Assembly (NCBI RefSeq): GCF_014873945.1
Contig: NZ_JADBEC010000001.1
Location: 1,964,001 to 2,028,000, forward strand
DNA: 64,000 bases
Origin: Rhizobium viscosum
Lineage (GTDB): Bacteria; Pseudomonadota; Alphaproteobacteria; Rhizobiales; Rhizobiaceae
Reading direction: 5' to 3'
Shown: positions 57,056 to 64,000 of the stretch, piece by piece
Layout of the letters: every line of letters starts with the position of its first letter
Numbering within the stretch: position 1 is the stretch's first letter
Program-made: the position numbers and the translations under genes
The notes under the pieces: generated by a model
Told to the model about the DNA's origin: nothing
Seen by the model: the letters and a program-made list of their open reading frames with translations, nothing else
Database searches by the model: none

Positions 57056-57732
57056 GCATTTGCCTCCAGCATGCCGCCATAACGCGCGAAACGGCGTTCG
57101 AGCCGCTGCTGCAGCGTCGACAGTACTGAGCTCAGGGCAAGGTAGATCAATGCCGCCTCGATATAAAGGATCAGCGGCTCATAGGTGGTGGCAACGATAC
57201 GCTGAGCGGCCTGGAAGAGCTCCGGCACGGTGATGGCAGCAGCGAGCGAGGTATCCTTGACCAGTGAGATGAACGTGTTGGAGAGCGGCGGCACGGCAAC
57301 GCGGGTGGCTTGCGGCAGGATGGTGCGGCTCATCGCCTGGCGCCAGCTCATGCCGATCGAATAGGCCGCTTCCCACTGGCCCTTCGGCACCGAGGAGATC
57401 ACGGCGCGGATGATCTCCGAGCTATAGGCGCCGATATTCAGCGTGAAGCCGATCAATGCTGCCGGAAAGGCATCAAGCAGAATGCCGATGCTGGGCAGTC
57501 CGTAAAAGATGACGAAGAGTTGCACGAGCAGCGGCGTGCCGCGGATGATCCAGACATAGAAACGGGCAATGGCTGCAACGGATGCCGGGCCAAAGAGGCG
57601 GGCGATCGCGGTGATCAGCCCCAGAACCAGGCCGAAAGTGAAAGAAAGCAGGGTCAAGGGGATGGTGAAGATCAACCCAGCCCAGAGGAGCGAGGGGAGC
57701 GATTCCGCCATCAGTTGGAGCCAGTGCGGCAA
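57052..57732 (-). CDS. Polar amino acid ABC transporter permease
   Basis: A 226-aa permease of the HisM/GlnP type with about four to five spans. 'LTLLSFTFGLVLGLITAIARLFG' is an early span. The coupling region is 'EIIRAVISSVPKGQWEAAYSIGMSWRQAMSRTILPQATRVAVPPLSN'. A four-base overlap couples it to the ATPase gene. It lies downstream of the binding-protein gene across an 11-bp hairpin. Confidence 0.93.
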   Translation of the reverse strand: MPHWLQLMAESLPSLLWAGLIFTIPLTLLSFTFGLVLGLITAIARLFGPASVAAIARFYVWIIRGTPLLVQLFVIFYGLPSIGILLDAFPAALIGFTLNIGAYSSEIIRAVISSVPKGQWEAAYSIGMSWRQAMSRTILPQATRVAVPPLSNTFISLVKDTSLAAAITVPELFQAAQRIVATTYEPLILYIEAALIYLALSSVLSTLQQRLERRFARYGGMLEANA

Positions 57733-57754
57733 GGGCGTGTCCTCAAGAAAAGAT

Positions 57755-57780
57755 GCGTCCGGCGAAGGGTCGCCGGACGC
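57755..57780 (-). promoter_or_regulatory. Intercistronic hairpin in the amino acid ABC operon
   Basis: A perfect 11-bp GC-rich stem (57755-57765/57770-57780, arm GCGTCCGGCGA) with a 4-base loop, between the binding-protein and permease genes. The minus strand continues ATCTTTTC, a weak terminator tail. Such hairpins often protect the binding-protein mRNA and lower expression of the membrane genes. Confidence 0.65.
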
Positions 57781-57834
57781 TTTCTTATGCAGCTATAAAT
57801 GATATGGGGGCAGCGCGAAACCGCCGGTCAGGAC

Positions 57835-58608
57835 TTACTTGGAAACGTCCTGGCCGAAGTACTTGTCGGCGATCTTCTTATAGGTGCCGTCAGCCTTGAT
57901 GTCGGCGAGCGCCTTATTGATCGCTTCGAGCAGTTCCGGCTCGCCCTTGCGGATGATGATGCCGGAATAGTCAGCATTTTCCTGCTGGGCGACGATCTTC
58001 ACCGGAGCGTCCGGCTTGTGCTTCTTGAAGTCGAGGAAGGAAAGGCTGTCGTTGATCGTCGCGTCGGCGCGCTTCGTCAGGACGAGCTGGATCGACTGGT
58101 CGAAGCCGTCGGTGCCGACGAGTTCGGCCCCCGCTTCCGTGGCGAGCTTGCCGAAGTTGCTGGTCAGCGACTGAGCGGACTTCTTGCCCTTGAGATCGGC
58201 GAAGGACTTGATGCTGTCGTCGCCTTCGCGGACGATCAGAACGGCCTTGGAGGCGATATAGGGTTCGGAGAAATCGTATTTCTGCTTGCGGGCTTCAGTG
58301 ATGCCGACCTGATTGATGACGGTGTCGTAGCGCTTGGCGTCGAGGCCGGCGATCAGGCCGTCCCACTTGCCTTCGACGAACTGAGCCTTGACGCCGAGCT
58401 TCGCGGCCACTGCTTCGCCGATTTCGACGTCGAAGCCGACGAGCTTGCCGCTTTCATCATGATAGGTGAAGGGCGCGTAAGTGCCTTCGGTGCCGATTTT
58501 GAAGACACCGGCGGACTTGATGGCGCCGAGGTTTTCGCCGGCGTGGGCAGGCAGCAGGGCTGCGGCCTGAATGAGAGCGGCGGCGGCAACGGTTTTCAAC
58601 CAGTTCAT
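57835..58608 (-). CDS. Polar amino acid ABC transporter substrate-binding protein
   Basis: A 257-aa periplasmic protein of SBP family 3. Residues 1-23 form the signal peptide ending LLPAHA. The mature protein has 'FKIGTEGTYAPFTYHDESGKLVGFDVEIGEAVAAKLG', 'WDGLIAGLDAKRYDTVINQVGIT' and 'KYDFSEPYI', matching the cystine/general polar amino acid group. Cystine is a plausible ligand but is not shown. The ATG at 58608 is chosen because the signal peptide starts there; an ATG at 58620 has a worse ribosome site. Confidence 0.92.
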   Translation of the reverse strand: MNWLKTVAAAALIQAAALLPAHAGENLGAIKSAGVFKIGTEGTYAPFTYHDESGKLVGFDVEIGEAVAAKLGVKAQFVEGKWDGLIAGLDAKRYDTVINQVGITEARKQKYDFSEPYIASKAVLIVREGDDSIKSFADLKGKKSAQSLTSNFGKLATEAGAELVGTDGFDQSIQLVLTKRADATINDSLSFLDFKKHKPDAPVKIVAQQENADYSGIIIRKGEPELLEAINKALADIKADGTYKKIADKYFGQDVSK

Positions 58609-58763
58609 TGTTCTATCCATCCTTGGGAAGATTGTGTTCGGATGGTCGATACATCGCAGAAAATTGCAGCATCGAAAGCGTAGAAAACTGCAAATAAAAG
58701 CGGCAACTGCGAATATTTTTCTCAAGCTGCCGCTTGGGCTCCGGAATTCGACTGAAACCGGTA

Positions 58764-59750
58764 TCAGGCAGTGGCGCGACGGCGCAATCTTTCGCTGGCG
58801 ATGATGATGAAACCCGCGCCGAGGATCATGACGGCGCCGACGACAACATTGTGTGTGGGAATGTCCGCCCAGATCACATAGCCGAGGATGAAGGCCCAGA
58901 CGAGGGACGTATATTCGAAGGGCGCGAGCACCGAAACGGGCGCCTGGCGCATGCCTTCGAAAAGGGCGAACTGGGCACAGCCGGCGACGATGCCGGTGCC
59001 GATGAGCAGGGCGAGTTGCGTGAGGGTTGGGGTTTGCCACGTATAGATGACGGCAATGCCGGTCATGGTCAGGAAGAAGACGTTGGAAACCGCAAGCTGG
59101 ATGATGGTCTTCTCATGCAGCGAGGTCTTGCGCAGCAGAACCATGGCGGAGGCCCAGAGTACGGCTGCCTGGAGCGCCAGGTAGACCGACCAGGAGATGG
59201 TCAGCCCGACCGGATTGCAGGCAATAAGCACTCCAATGAAGCCGACGCCAACGGCAAGCCAGCGGGCGGGCGTGACCTCTTCCTTCAGGATGACCCAGGC
59301 GAGGATGGTGCCGACGATAGGTGCCGCGTAATAGAGCGTGGTGACTTCCGCGAGCTGCAGGTGGCTTGCTGCCGTGTAATAGGAAAGCCAGGCGGAAAGC
59401 AGCAGGATGCTGCGGGCAATCATCGGCTTGATGATCGGTGAGGTAACTGCCTGATGCACCAACTTGCCACGGCCATAGGCGAGGCAGCCGACGAGAATGG
59501 TGAGACTGCGGAAAAACAGGATCTGCCAGACGGGAATGCTCGCCGTCAAAACCTTGACGATCGCATCATGGAAGGTGAACGCCATGTAGGCTGATGTCGT
59601 GAGCAGAATGCCCAGGCTGACGGAGTTTTTCACGGAAATGTACCAGGGGCAGGCGATACCGGCGGGAATCGGGGATGCCTGATCGATAGTCCTGCCCCCG
59701 GAGGCGGTCAATATGCGAGATTTCGCCCTGGTCGTGGGGCTTTGTTTCAT
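58764..59750 (-). CDS. EamA/DMT-family transporter
   Basis: A 328-aa inner-membrane protein with ten spans formed by two EamA repeats (about 45-180 and 190-320). 'DAIVKVLTASIPVWQILFFRSL' and 'APIVGTILAWVILKEEVTPARWLAVGVGFIGVLI' belong to the first repeat. 'APFEYTSLVWAFILGYVIWADIP' belongs to the second. Members export amino acids or metabolites. The N-terminal 40 residues are polar, and the start (59750 or 59777) is uncertain because no clear ribosome site is seen. It is divergent from a DeoR-type regulator. Confidence 0.88.
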   Translation of the reverse strand: MKQSPTTRAKSRILTASGGRTIDQASPIPAGIACPWYISVKNSVSLGILLTTSAYMAFTFHDAIVKVLTASIPVWQILFFRSLTILVGCLAYGRGKLVHQAVTSPIIKPMIARSILLLSAWLSYYTAASHLQLAEVTTLYYAAPIVGTILAWVILKEEVTPARWLAVGVGFIGVLIACNPVGLTISWSVYLALQAAVLWASAMVLLRKTSLHEKTIIQLAVSNVFFLTMTGIAVIYTWQTPTLTQLALLIGTGIVAGCAQFALFEGMRQAPVSVLAPFEYTSLVWAFILGYVIWADIPTHNVVVGAVMILGAGFIIIASERLRRRATA

Positions 59751-59843
59751 AACGTCAGAAAACGTGTGATCGTGCATGTTGCGTGCACGGTCATCAGTGT
59801 TTATGCATGATTTTAGATTATGAACGATTGATCCGGTATAAAC

Positions 59844-60620
59844 ATGCAAGATTTTCTGTTGCGCGAGCGCCAGACTGTCATTTCCGAACGGCTGAAGACG
59901 CATGGCCGTGTGCTGGCTGCGGAACTGGCAGTCGAATTCGGCGTCTCGGAGGATACGGTACGGCGCGACCTGCGTGAGATGGCGGCGGCAGGGCTCTGCG
60001 AGAGGGTATATGGCGGAGCATTGCCGATTTCGCCGGCGCACGGAAGCCTGACCCAGCGCATGAGCTTTGCCACTGAGCGGAAACAGGCGCTGGCCCGCGC
60101 TGCTGCGGAGGAAATCGCTGCAGGCACAATGGTATTCTTCGATGCCGGCAGCACCAATCTGGCGATTGCCAACGCTCTACCAGCCGATCTTGCGCTGACG
60201 GCAGCAACCAATGCTCCGGCGATCGCTGCCGCATTGATTGAGAAGCCGGGTGTCAATGTCATTCTGATCGGCGGTCTGGTCGATCGCCAGACAGGTGGTT
60301 CACTTGGCGCCAAGGCATTGCGGGACATGGAGCAGCTGGCGCCCGACCTCTGCATCCTGGGCGCCTGCGGCGTCGATATCGAGGCGGGATTGACGACATT
60401 CGGCTTCGAGGATGCGGAGTTCAAGCGGTTCGCCACGTCCAGGAGCAAGCGGGTCATGGTCGCTGCCACATCGGAAAAATTCGGCACGGCTGCGCCACAC
60501 AGCGTTCTGCCGGTCGCGCATTGCGAATGCCTTATCGTCGAGCACGATGCGGATGCCGCCATGCTTGAGAAATACCGTGCACGCGGGTGCCGGACGATCA
60601 TCGCGGACAAGACGGCCTGA
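59844..60620 (+). CDS. DeoR/GlpR-family transcriptional regulator
   Basis: A 258-aa repressor. Residues 1-57 are the DeoR helix-turn-helix ('RQTVISERLKTHGRVLAAELAVEFGVSEDTVRRDLREMAAAGLCERVYGGA' region). Residues about 75-235 are the sensor domain with 'FDAGSTNLAIANALP', which binds a phosphorylated sugar in relatives. It lies 60 bases before an MFS gene on the same strand and divergent from an EamA exporter, so either could be its target. Inducer unknown. Confidence 0.92.
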   Translation: MQDFLLRERQTVISERLKTHGRVLAAELAVEFGVSEDTVRRDLREMAAAGLCERVYGGALPISPAHGSLTQRMSFATERKQALARAAAEEIAAGTMVFFDAGSTNLAIANALPADLALTAATNAPAIAAALIEKPGVNVILIGGLVDRQTGGSLGAKALRDMEQLAPDLCILGACGVDIEAGLTTFGFEDAEFKRFATSRSKRVMVAATSEKFGTAAPHSVLPVAHCECLIVEHDADAAMLEKYRARGCRTIIADKTA

Positions 60621-60679
60621 GGCCGTTCCACTTGTTGGGGATCGGGCAGGCAAGCCCGATTAAGAGGAAAGACAAGGAA

Positions 60680-61873
60680 ATGGATAGTAACGTGAGTGCG
60701 GCGCCGAGGGTGCGGAGCAGCTTCATCACCCGGAGCAGAGTGGCGGTCTCGCTGCTCTTTCTCATGAATGGTTTCGTCGTCGGCTGCTGGGCGCCGAAGA
60801 TTCCTGATTTCGCCGAGCGGCTTGGGCTTACCAAATTCGAGCTCGGGCTGATGATCCTCGTCTTCGGTTTCGGCTCGCTGGTCATGATGCCGATCGCCGG
60901 TGCACAGATTGCAAAACATGGCTCACGCGTTGTCGTGCGGGTGCTCGCAGTCTGTTTGCTGCCCACGCTTCTGGCGCTGACGCTGGCTCCCAACGTCATC
61001 ACAGGGGCGATTTCGCTCTTTCTGTTCGGCGGCTTCATCGGCGCAATGGATGTGGCAATGAACGCCAATGCCGTGGCGGTAGAAAAATCCATGCGCCGCG
61101 CGATCATGTCGTCCTGCCATGCTTTCTGGAGCCTTGGTGGCCTGATCGGCTCCGGCCTTGGCGGTCTGGTGATCTCCAAGCTCGGTATTCTCGGCCACGC
61201 GGAGCTGGCGACTGTGCTGGCCGCCATCTTCCTCGCCGCCGCCTGGCCGATGGTCCTGGCCGATCCGCCGCATCCCGACACCAAGAAAGAGAAAACGAAG
61301 CTGCCGATGGTGCCGCTGCCGTGGCTGCTCGGCGTCATGGCGCTGTTCTGCATGGTACCAGAAGGTGCGGTCCTCGACTGGGGAGCGCTTTATCTCAGGC
61401 AGGAAATGGGTGCGTCCGTTGCCCTCTCCGGCCTCGGCTTTGCGGCCTTCTCGGCGGCGATGGCGACCATGCGCTTTGCCGGCGATCTGGTCCGCGATCG
61501 TCTCGGCGGGGTCAAGACACTGCGCATTTGCACGCTCTTTGCCATCGCCGGCATGCTGCTTGCAAGCCTTGCGCCGGATGCTGAAATCGCCATCCTCGGC
61601 TTCGCGCTTTGCGGTATCGGTATTTCGAACATGGTGCCGATCGCCTTTTCGGCTGCGGGCAACATCCCCGGCCTGAAGCCCGGCATCGGCATCTCTGTCG
61701 TCACGACCTTGGGCTATTCCGGCATGCTGGTGGCGCCTTCGATTATCGGCTTCGTGGCCGAGCATGTGGGCTTTGCGGCCGTCTTCATGGCGCTGCCGGT
61801 GCTCCTGCTCGTGGTTCTCGCATTCTCCAGGCTCGCACATTATGCCGACGGGGTCTCGGGCGGCGGCCATTGA
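60680..61873 (+). CDS. MFS transporter (YbjJ-like)
   Basis: A 397-aa, twelve-span transporter. 'LFLMNGFVVGCWAPKIPDFAERLGLTKFELGLMILVFGFGSLVMMPIAGAQIAKHGSR' gives the typical start of the YbjJ/fucose-permease-like group. A conserved 'GAMDVAMNANAVAVEK' follows. Physiological substrate is unknown, but a sugar or sugar derivative fits the DeoR-type gene in front. The ATG at 60680 lies after an AAGAGGAAAG stretch. Confidence 0.87.
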   Translation: MDSNVSAAPRVRSSFITRSRVAVSLLFLMNGFVVGCWAPKIPDFAERLGLTKFELGLMILVFGFGSLVMMPIAGAQIAKHGSRVVVRVLAVCLLPTLLALTLAPNVITGAISLFLFGGFIGAMDVAMNANAVAVEKSMRRAIMSSCHAFWSLGGLIGSGLGGLVISKLGILGHAELATVLAAIFLAAAWPMVLADPPHPDTKKEKTKLPMVPLPWLLGVMALFCMVPEGAVLDWGALYLRQEMGASVALSGLGFAAFSAAMATMRFAGDLVRDRLGGVKTLRICTLFAIAGMLLASLAPDAEIAILGFALCGIGISNMVPIAFSAAGNIPGLKPGIGISVVTTLGYSGMLVAPSIIGFVAEHVGFAAVFMALPVLLLVVLAFSRLAHYADGVSGGGH

Positions 61874-61968
61874 GCCGCATCCAAACAAAAGTGATATGCG
61901 GGGCGGTTGACAAGCTCGCGGGCTTGATCCACCTGAAAGGCTCTGTTTTCCGGGTGTAAGAGCTCTTC

Positions 61969-63216
61969 ATGTCTGCTTTCGATTTCGATCCGAAACCGCG
62001 CCGCGCTTCCGTTGCCGTCGATGTCGGCGGTGTCATCGTCGGCGGTGGTGCGCCGGTTGTCGTGCAATCCATGACGAACACCGATACGGCGGATGTGGAT
62101 TCCACGGTTGCGCAAGTGGCTGCACTCCATCGCGCCGGTTCGGAGCTGGTGCGCATCACCGTCGACCGCGACGAAAGTGCTGCCGCCGTACCGAAGATCC
62201 GCGAGCGCCTGCTGCGCCTCGGCATGGACGTGCCGCTGATCGGCGATTTCCACTATATCGGCCACAAGCTGCTTTCCGATCACCCGGCCTGTGCCGAAGC
62301 GCTTGCGAAGTATCGCATCAATCCCGGCAATGTCGGGTTCAAGGACAAGAAGGACAAGCAGTTCGCCGAAATCATCGAGATGGCAATCCGCTACAACAAA
62401 CCGGTGCGCATCGGGGTCAACTGGGGCTCGCTCGACCAGGAACTATTGACGCAGCTGATGGACAAAAACCAGGCCGAGGGATCGCCGCTTTCGGCCCGGC
62501 AGGTGACGCGCGAGGCGATCGTGCAGTCGGCGCTGCTGTCGGCACAACTCGCCGAAGAGATCGGCCTGCCGCGCAACCGTATCATCCTGTCGGCCAAGGT
62601 CAGCCAGGTTCAGGACCTGATCGCCGTCAATTCCATGCTCGCCGAACGTTCCAACCACGCGCTGCATCTCGGCTTGACCGAAGCCGGCATGGGCACCAAG
62701 GGCATTGTCGCGTCCTCGGCCGCGATGGGCTATGTGCTGCAGAACGGCATCGGCGATACGATCCGCATTTCGCTGACGCCGGAGCCGAATGGCGACCGCA
62801 CCCGCGAGGTTCAGGTGGCGCAGGAACTGCTCCAGGTCATGGGTTTCCGCCAGTTCGTGCCCGTCGTCGCGGCCTGTCCCGGCTGTGGGCGTACGACCTC
62901 GACGGTATTCCAGGAGCTCGCGCAGAACATCCAGAACGACATCCGAAAGAACATGCCGGTCTGGCGGGAAAAATATCCGGGTGTTGAAGCGCTCAATGTC
63001 GCGGTCATGGGCTGCATCGTCAACGGCCCTGGCGAGAGCAAACATGCCGATATCGGTATTTCGCTTCCCGGCACCGGCGAGACGCCGGCTGCGCCCATCT
63101 TCATCGACGGCAAGAAGGCCCTGACGCTGCGCGGCCCAAATATCGCCTCGGATTTCGAGGCGTTGGTTATCGACTATATCGAGAAGCGATTCGGCCAGAA
63201 GACGGCGGCGGAGTAA
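61969..63216 (+). CDS. ispG: 4-hydroxy-3-methylbut-2-en-1-yl diphosphate synthase IspG
   Basis: Penultimate enzyme of the MEP isoprenoid pathway. It uses a [4Fe-4S] cluster to make HMBPP from the cyclic diphosphate. The 415-aa protein has a TIM-barrel N-terminal half ('[20 protein letters not shown]', '[12 protein letters not shown]'). Cluster cysteines are C303 and C306 (CPGCGRT) and C349 ([10 protein letters not shown]), with the fourth ligand E356. All ligands are present. It faces ispA on the opposite strand, so two isoprenoid genes are neighbours. Confidence 0.97.
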   Translation: MSAFDFDPKPRRASVAVDVGGVIVGGGAPVVVQSMTNTDTADVDSTVAQVAALHRAGSELVRITVDRDESAAAVPKIRERLLRLGMDVPLIGDFHYIGHKLLSDHPACAEALAKYRINPGNVGFKDKKDKQFAEIIEMAIRYNKPVRIGVNWGSLDQELLTQLMDKNQAEGSPLSARQVTREAIVQSALLSAQLAEEIGLPRNRIILSAKVSQVQDLIAVNSMLAERSNHALHLGLTEAGMGTKGIVASSAAMGYVLQNGIGDTIRISLTPEPNGDRTREVQVAQELLQVMGFRQFVPVVAACPGCGRTTSTVFQELAQNIQNDIRKNMPVWREKYPGVEALNVAVMGCIVNGPGESKHADIGISLPGTGETPAAPIFIDGKKALTLRGPNIASDFEALVIDYIEKRFGQKTAAE

Positions 63217-63272
63217 CTGCTCCGCTTTCGGTGGCCTGCTGCAGCAGGGTTGGATGGTGGCTCTGCTCTGTC

Positions 63273-64000
63273 TCAGCTCTTGCGTTCGGCTATGAAGTGG
63301 GCCGCGGTGATCAACAATGCGGCGCGTTCACCATAGGGGACCAGCAGCTCTTCCGCATCCTCGACATGCCGGCGCAGCTGTTTGTCTGCCCATTCCATAC
63401 CGTGAAGCCCCACGAGCGTTCCCTTGCCGCGGGCAGCATCCTTGCCGGTCGCTTTGCCCATCGTCTTGATATCGGAAGTCAGATCGAGAATATCGTCGGC
63501 AAGCTGGAAGGCGAGGCCGATCTTTTCGCCGAAGCGGCGTAGGCGCTGCCGGTCTTCGGTAGACGCGCCGGCAATGATGGCGCCGGCCTCGCAGGCGAAG
63601 CGGATCAGCGCGCCCGTCTTCATCGCCTGCAGGCGAATGATGCCAGCCTCATTGGGCGCCTGCGTTTCCGCTGCAAGATCAAGGGCCTGTCCGCCGGCCA
63701 TGCCGCCGAGGCCAGCGGCGCGGGCGATCGCCAGAACAAGTTCCGTCTTGCTGCGGTCCGGCAGGTCGGTTTCCGGCGCGGCGATGATATCGAAGGCATA
63801 GGTCAGCAGGCTGTCGCCGGCCAGAATAGCGGTCGCTTCATCGAATTTGATGTGTACGGTCGGCTTGCCGCGGCGCAGGTCGTCGTCGTCCATAGCCGGC
63901 AGATCGTCGTGAACGAGTGAATAGCAATGGATGCACTCGAGTGCCGCGCCGACGCGAAGCGCGGCCTGTCTGTTGCCGCCGAGAAGTGCTGCGCTTTCCA
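63273..64000 (-). CDS. ispA: Polyprenyl diphosphate synthase IspA (5' end outside window)
   Basis: The C-terminal 242 residues of a short-chain trans-prenyltransferase, which makes geranyl and farnesyl diphosphate from IPP and DMAPP. The first aspartate-rich motif DDLPAMDDDDLRRG is encoded near 63,880-63,925. The second is LADDILD. 'MKTGALIRFACEAGAIIAG' and 'GKATGKDAARGKGTLVGLHG' are typical of IspA. The N terminus lies beyond 64,000 on the minus strand. It is convergent with ispG. Confidence 0.93.
   Translation of the reverse strand, partial: ESAALLGGNRQAALRVGAALECIHCYSLVHDDLPAMDDDDLRRGKPTVHIKFDEATAILAGDSLLTYAFDIIAAPETDLPDRSKTELVLAIARAAGLGGMAGGQALDLAAETQAPNEAGIIRLQAMKTGALIRFACEAGAIIAGASTEDRQRLRRFGEKIGLAFQLADDILDLTSDIKTMGKATGKDAARGKGTLVGLHGMEWADKQLRRHVEDAEELLVPYGERAALLITAAHFIAERKS

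Overview
The window reads as chromosomal DNA of a fast-growing rhizobium (Rhizobiaceae, Rhizobium or close Agrobacterium relative). The main reasons are: the order obgE-proB-proA-nadD with rsfS nearby; a 1154-residue pyruvate carboxylase whose motif positions match the Rhizobium etli enzyme; cyclic beta-1,2-glucan genes (ndvB, an opgC-type gene, ndvA); an NfeR1/alpha-r14-type small RNA with three anti-Shine-Dalgarno loops; and a RIME-like intergenic palindrome. Core regions are GC-rich. All names come from reading the sequence and from remembered protein families, not from database searches.

Layout. 1-11,850 is core: rsfS, a molybdate uptake block (HTH-only ModE regulator, modABC with a candidate ModE box), the small RNA, then nadD, proA, proB and obgE on the minus strand with tight or overlapping junctions. 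An EEP-fold hydrolase, the RIME-like repeat, two overlapping GNAT acetyltransferases, rpmA-rplU and a tRNA-Ser(CGA) follow. 11,866-18,200 is accessory DNA beside that tRNA: an intact IS481-type element, a small membrane protein coupled to a TPR protein that share a glycine/asparagine/IQI motif, a LEM-3-like GIY-YIG nuclease, a secreted ClpP-fold protein with two PAN-like modules, a decayed integrase start, and an inverted array of 9-bp repeats. The TPR pair is visibly richer in A+T than the flanks.

18,200-36,500 is metabolism and transport: LysR with a DHA2-type exporter, a DUF2934 protein, a ThuA-like protein, galE overlapping a sulfatase-superfamily hydrolase, a DUF1993 protein, a sugar ABC operon resembling myo-inositol ibpA-iatA-iatP, a Nudix hydrolase, and an M19 dipeptidase ahead of a complete five-gene peptide ABC operon. 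36,500-50,900 is centred on periplasmic cyclic glucan: two small ORFs, an orphan promoter-terminator unit that may encode a small RNA, ndvB (polymerisation from UDP-glucose), the opgC-type gene (probable anionic substitution), a hydratase, a pair of small proteins, and ndvA (export) on the opposite strand. The galE epimerase belongs to the same UDP-sugar pool.

50,900-64,000 holds a LuxR-type regulator with an autoinducer-binding domain and no synthase nearby, pyc, an NADPH-dependent FMN reductase, a polar amino acid ABC operon with a strong intercistronic hairpin, an EamA exporter divergent from a DeoR-type regulator followed by an MFS transporter, and two isoprenoid genes, ispG and a 5'-truncated ispA that runs off the window.

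The best candidate for something undescribed is the two-gene unit at 13,313-15,057. A single-span membrane protein and a coiled-coil/TPR protein carry closely matching motifs that resemble amyloid signalling (RHIM-like) motifs. This arrangement would suit a sensor that templates assembly of a membrane effector. That reading is inference.
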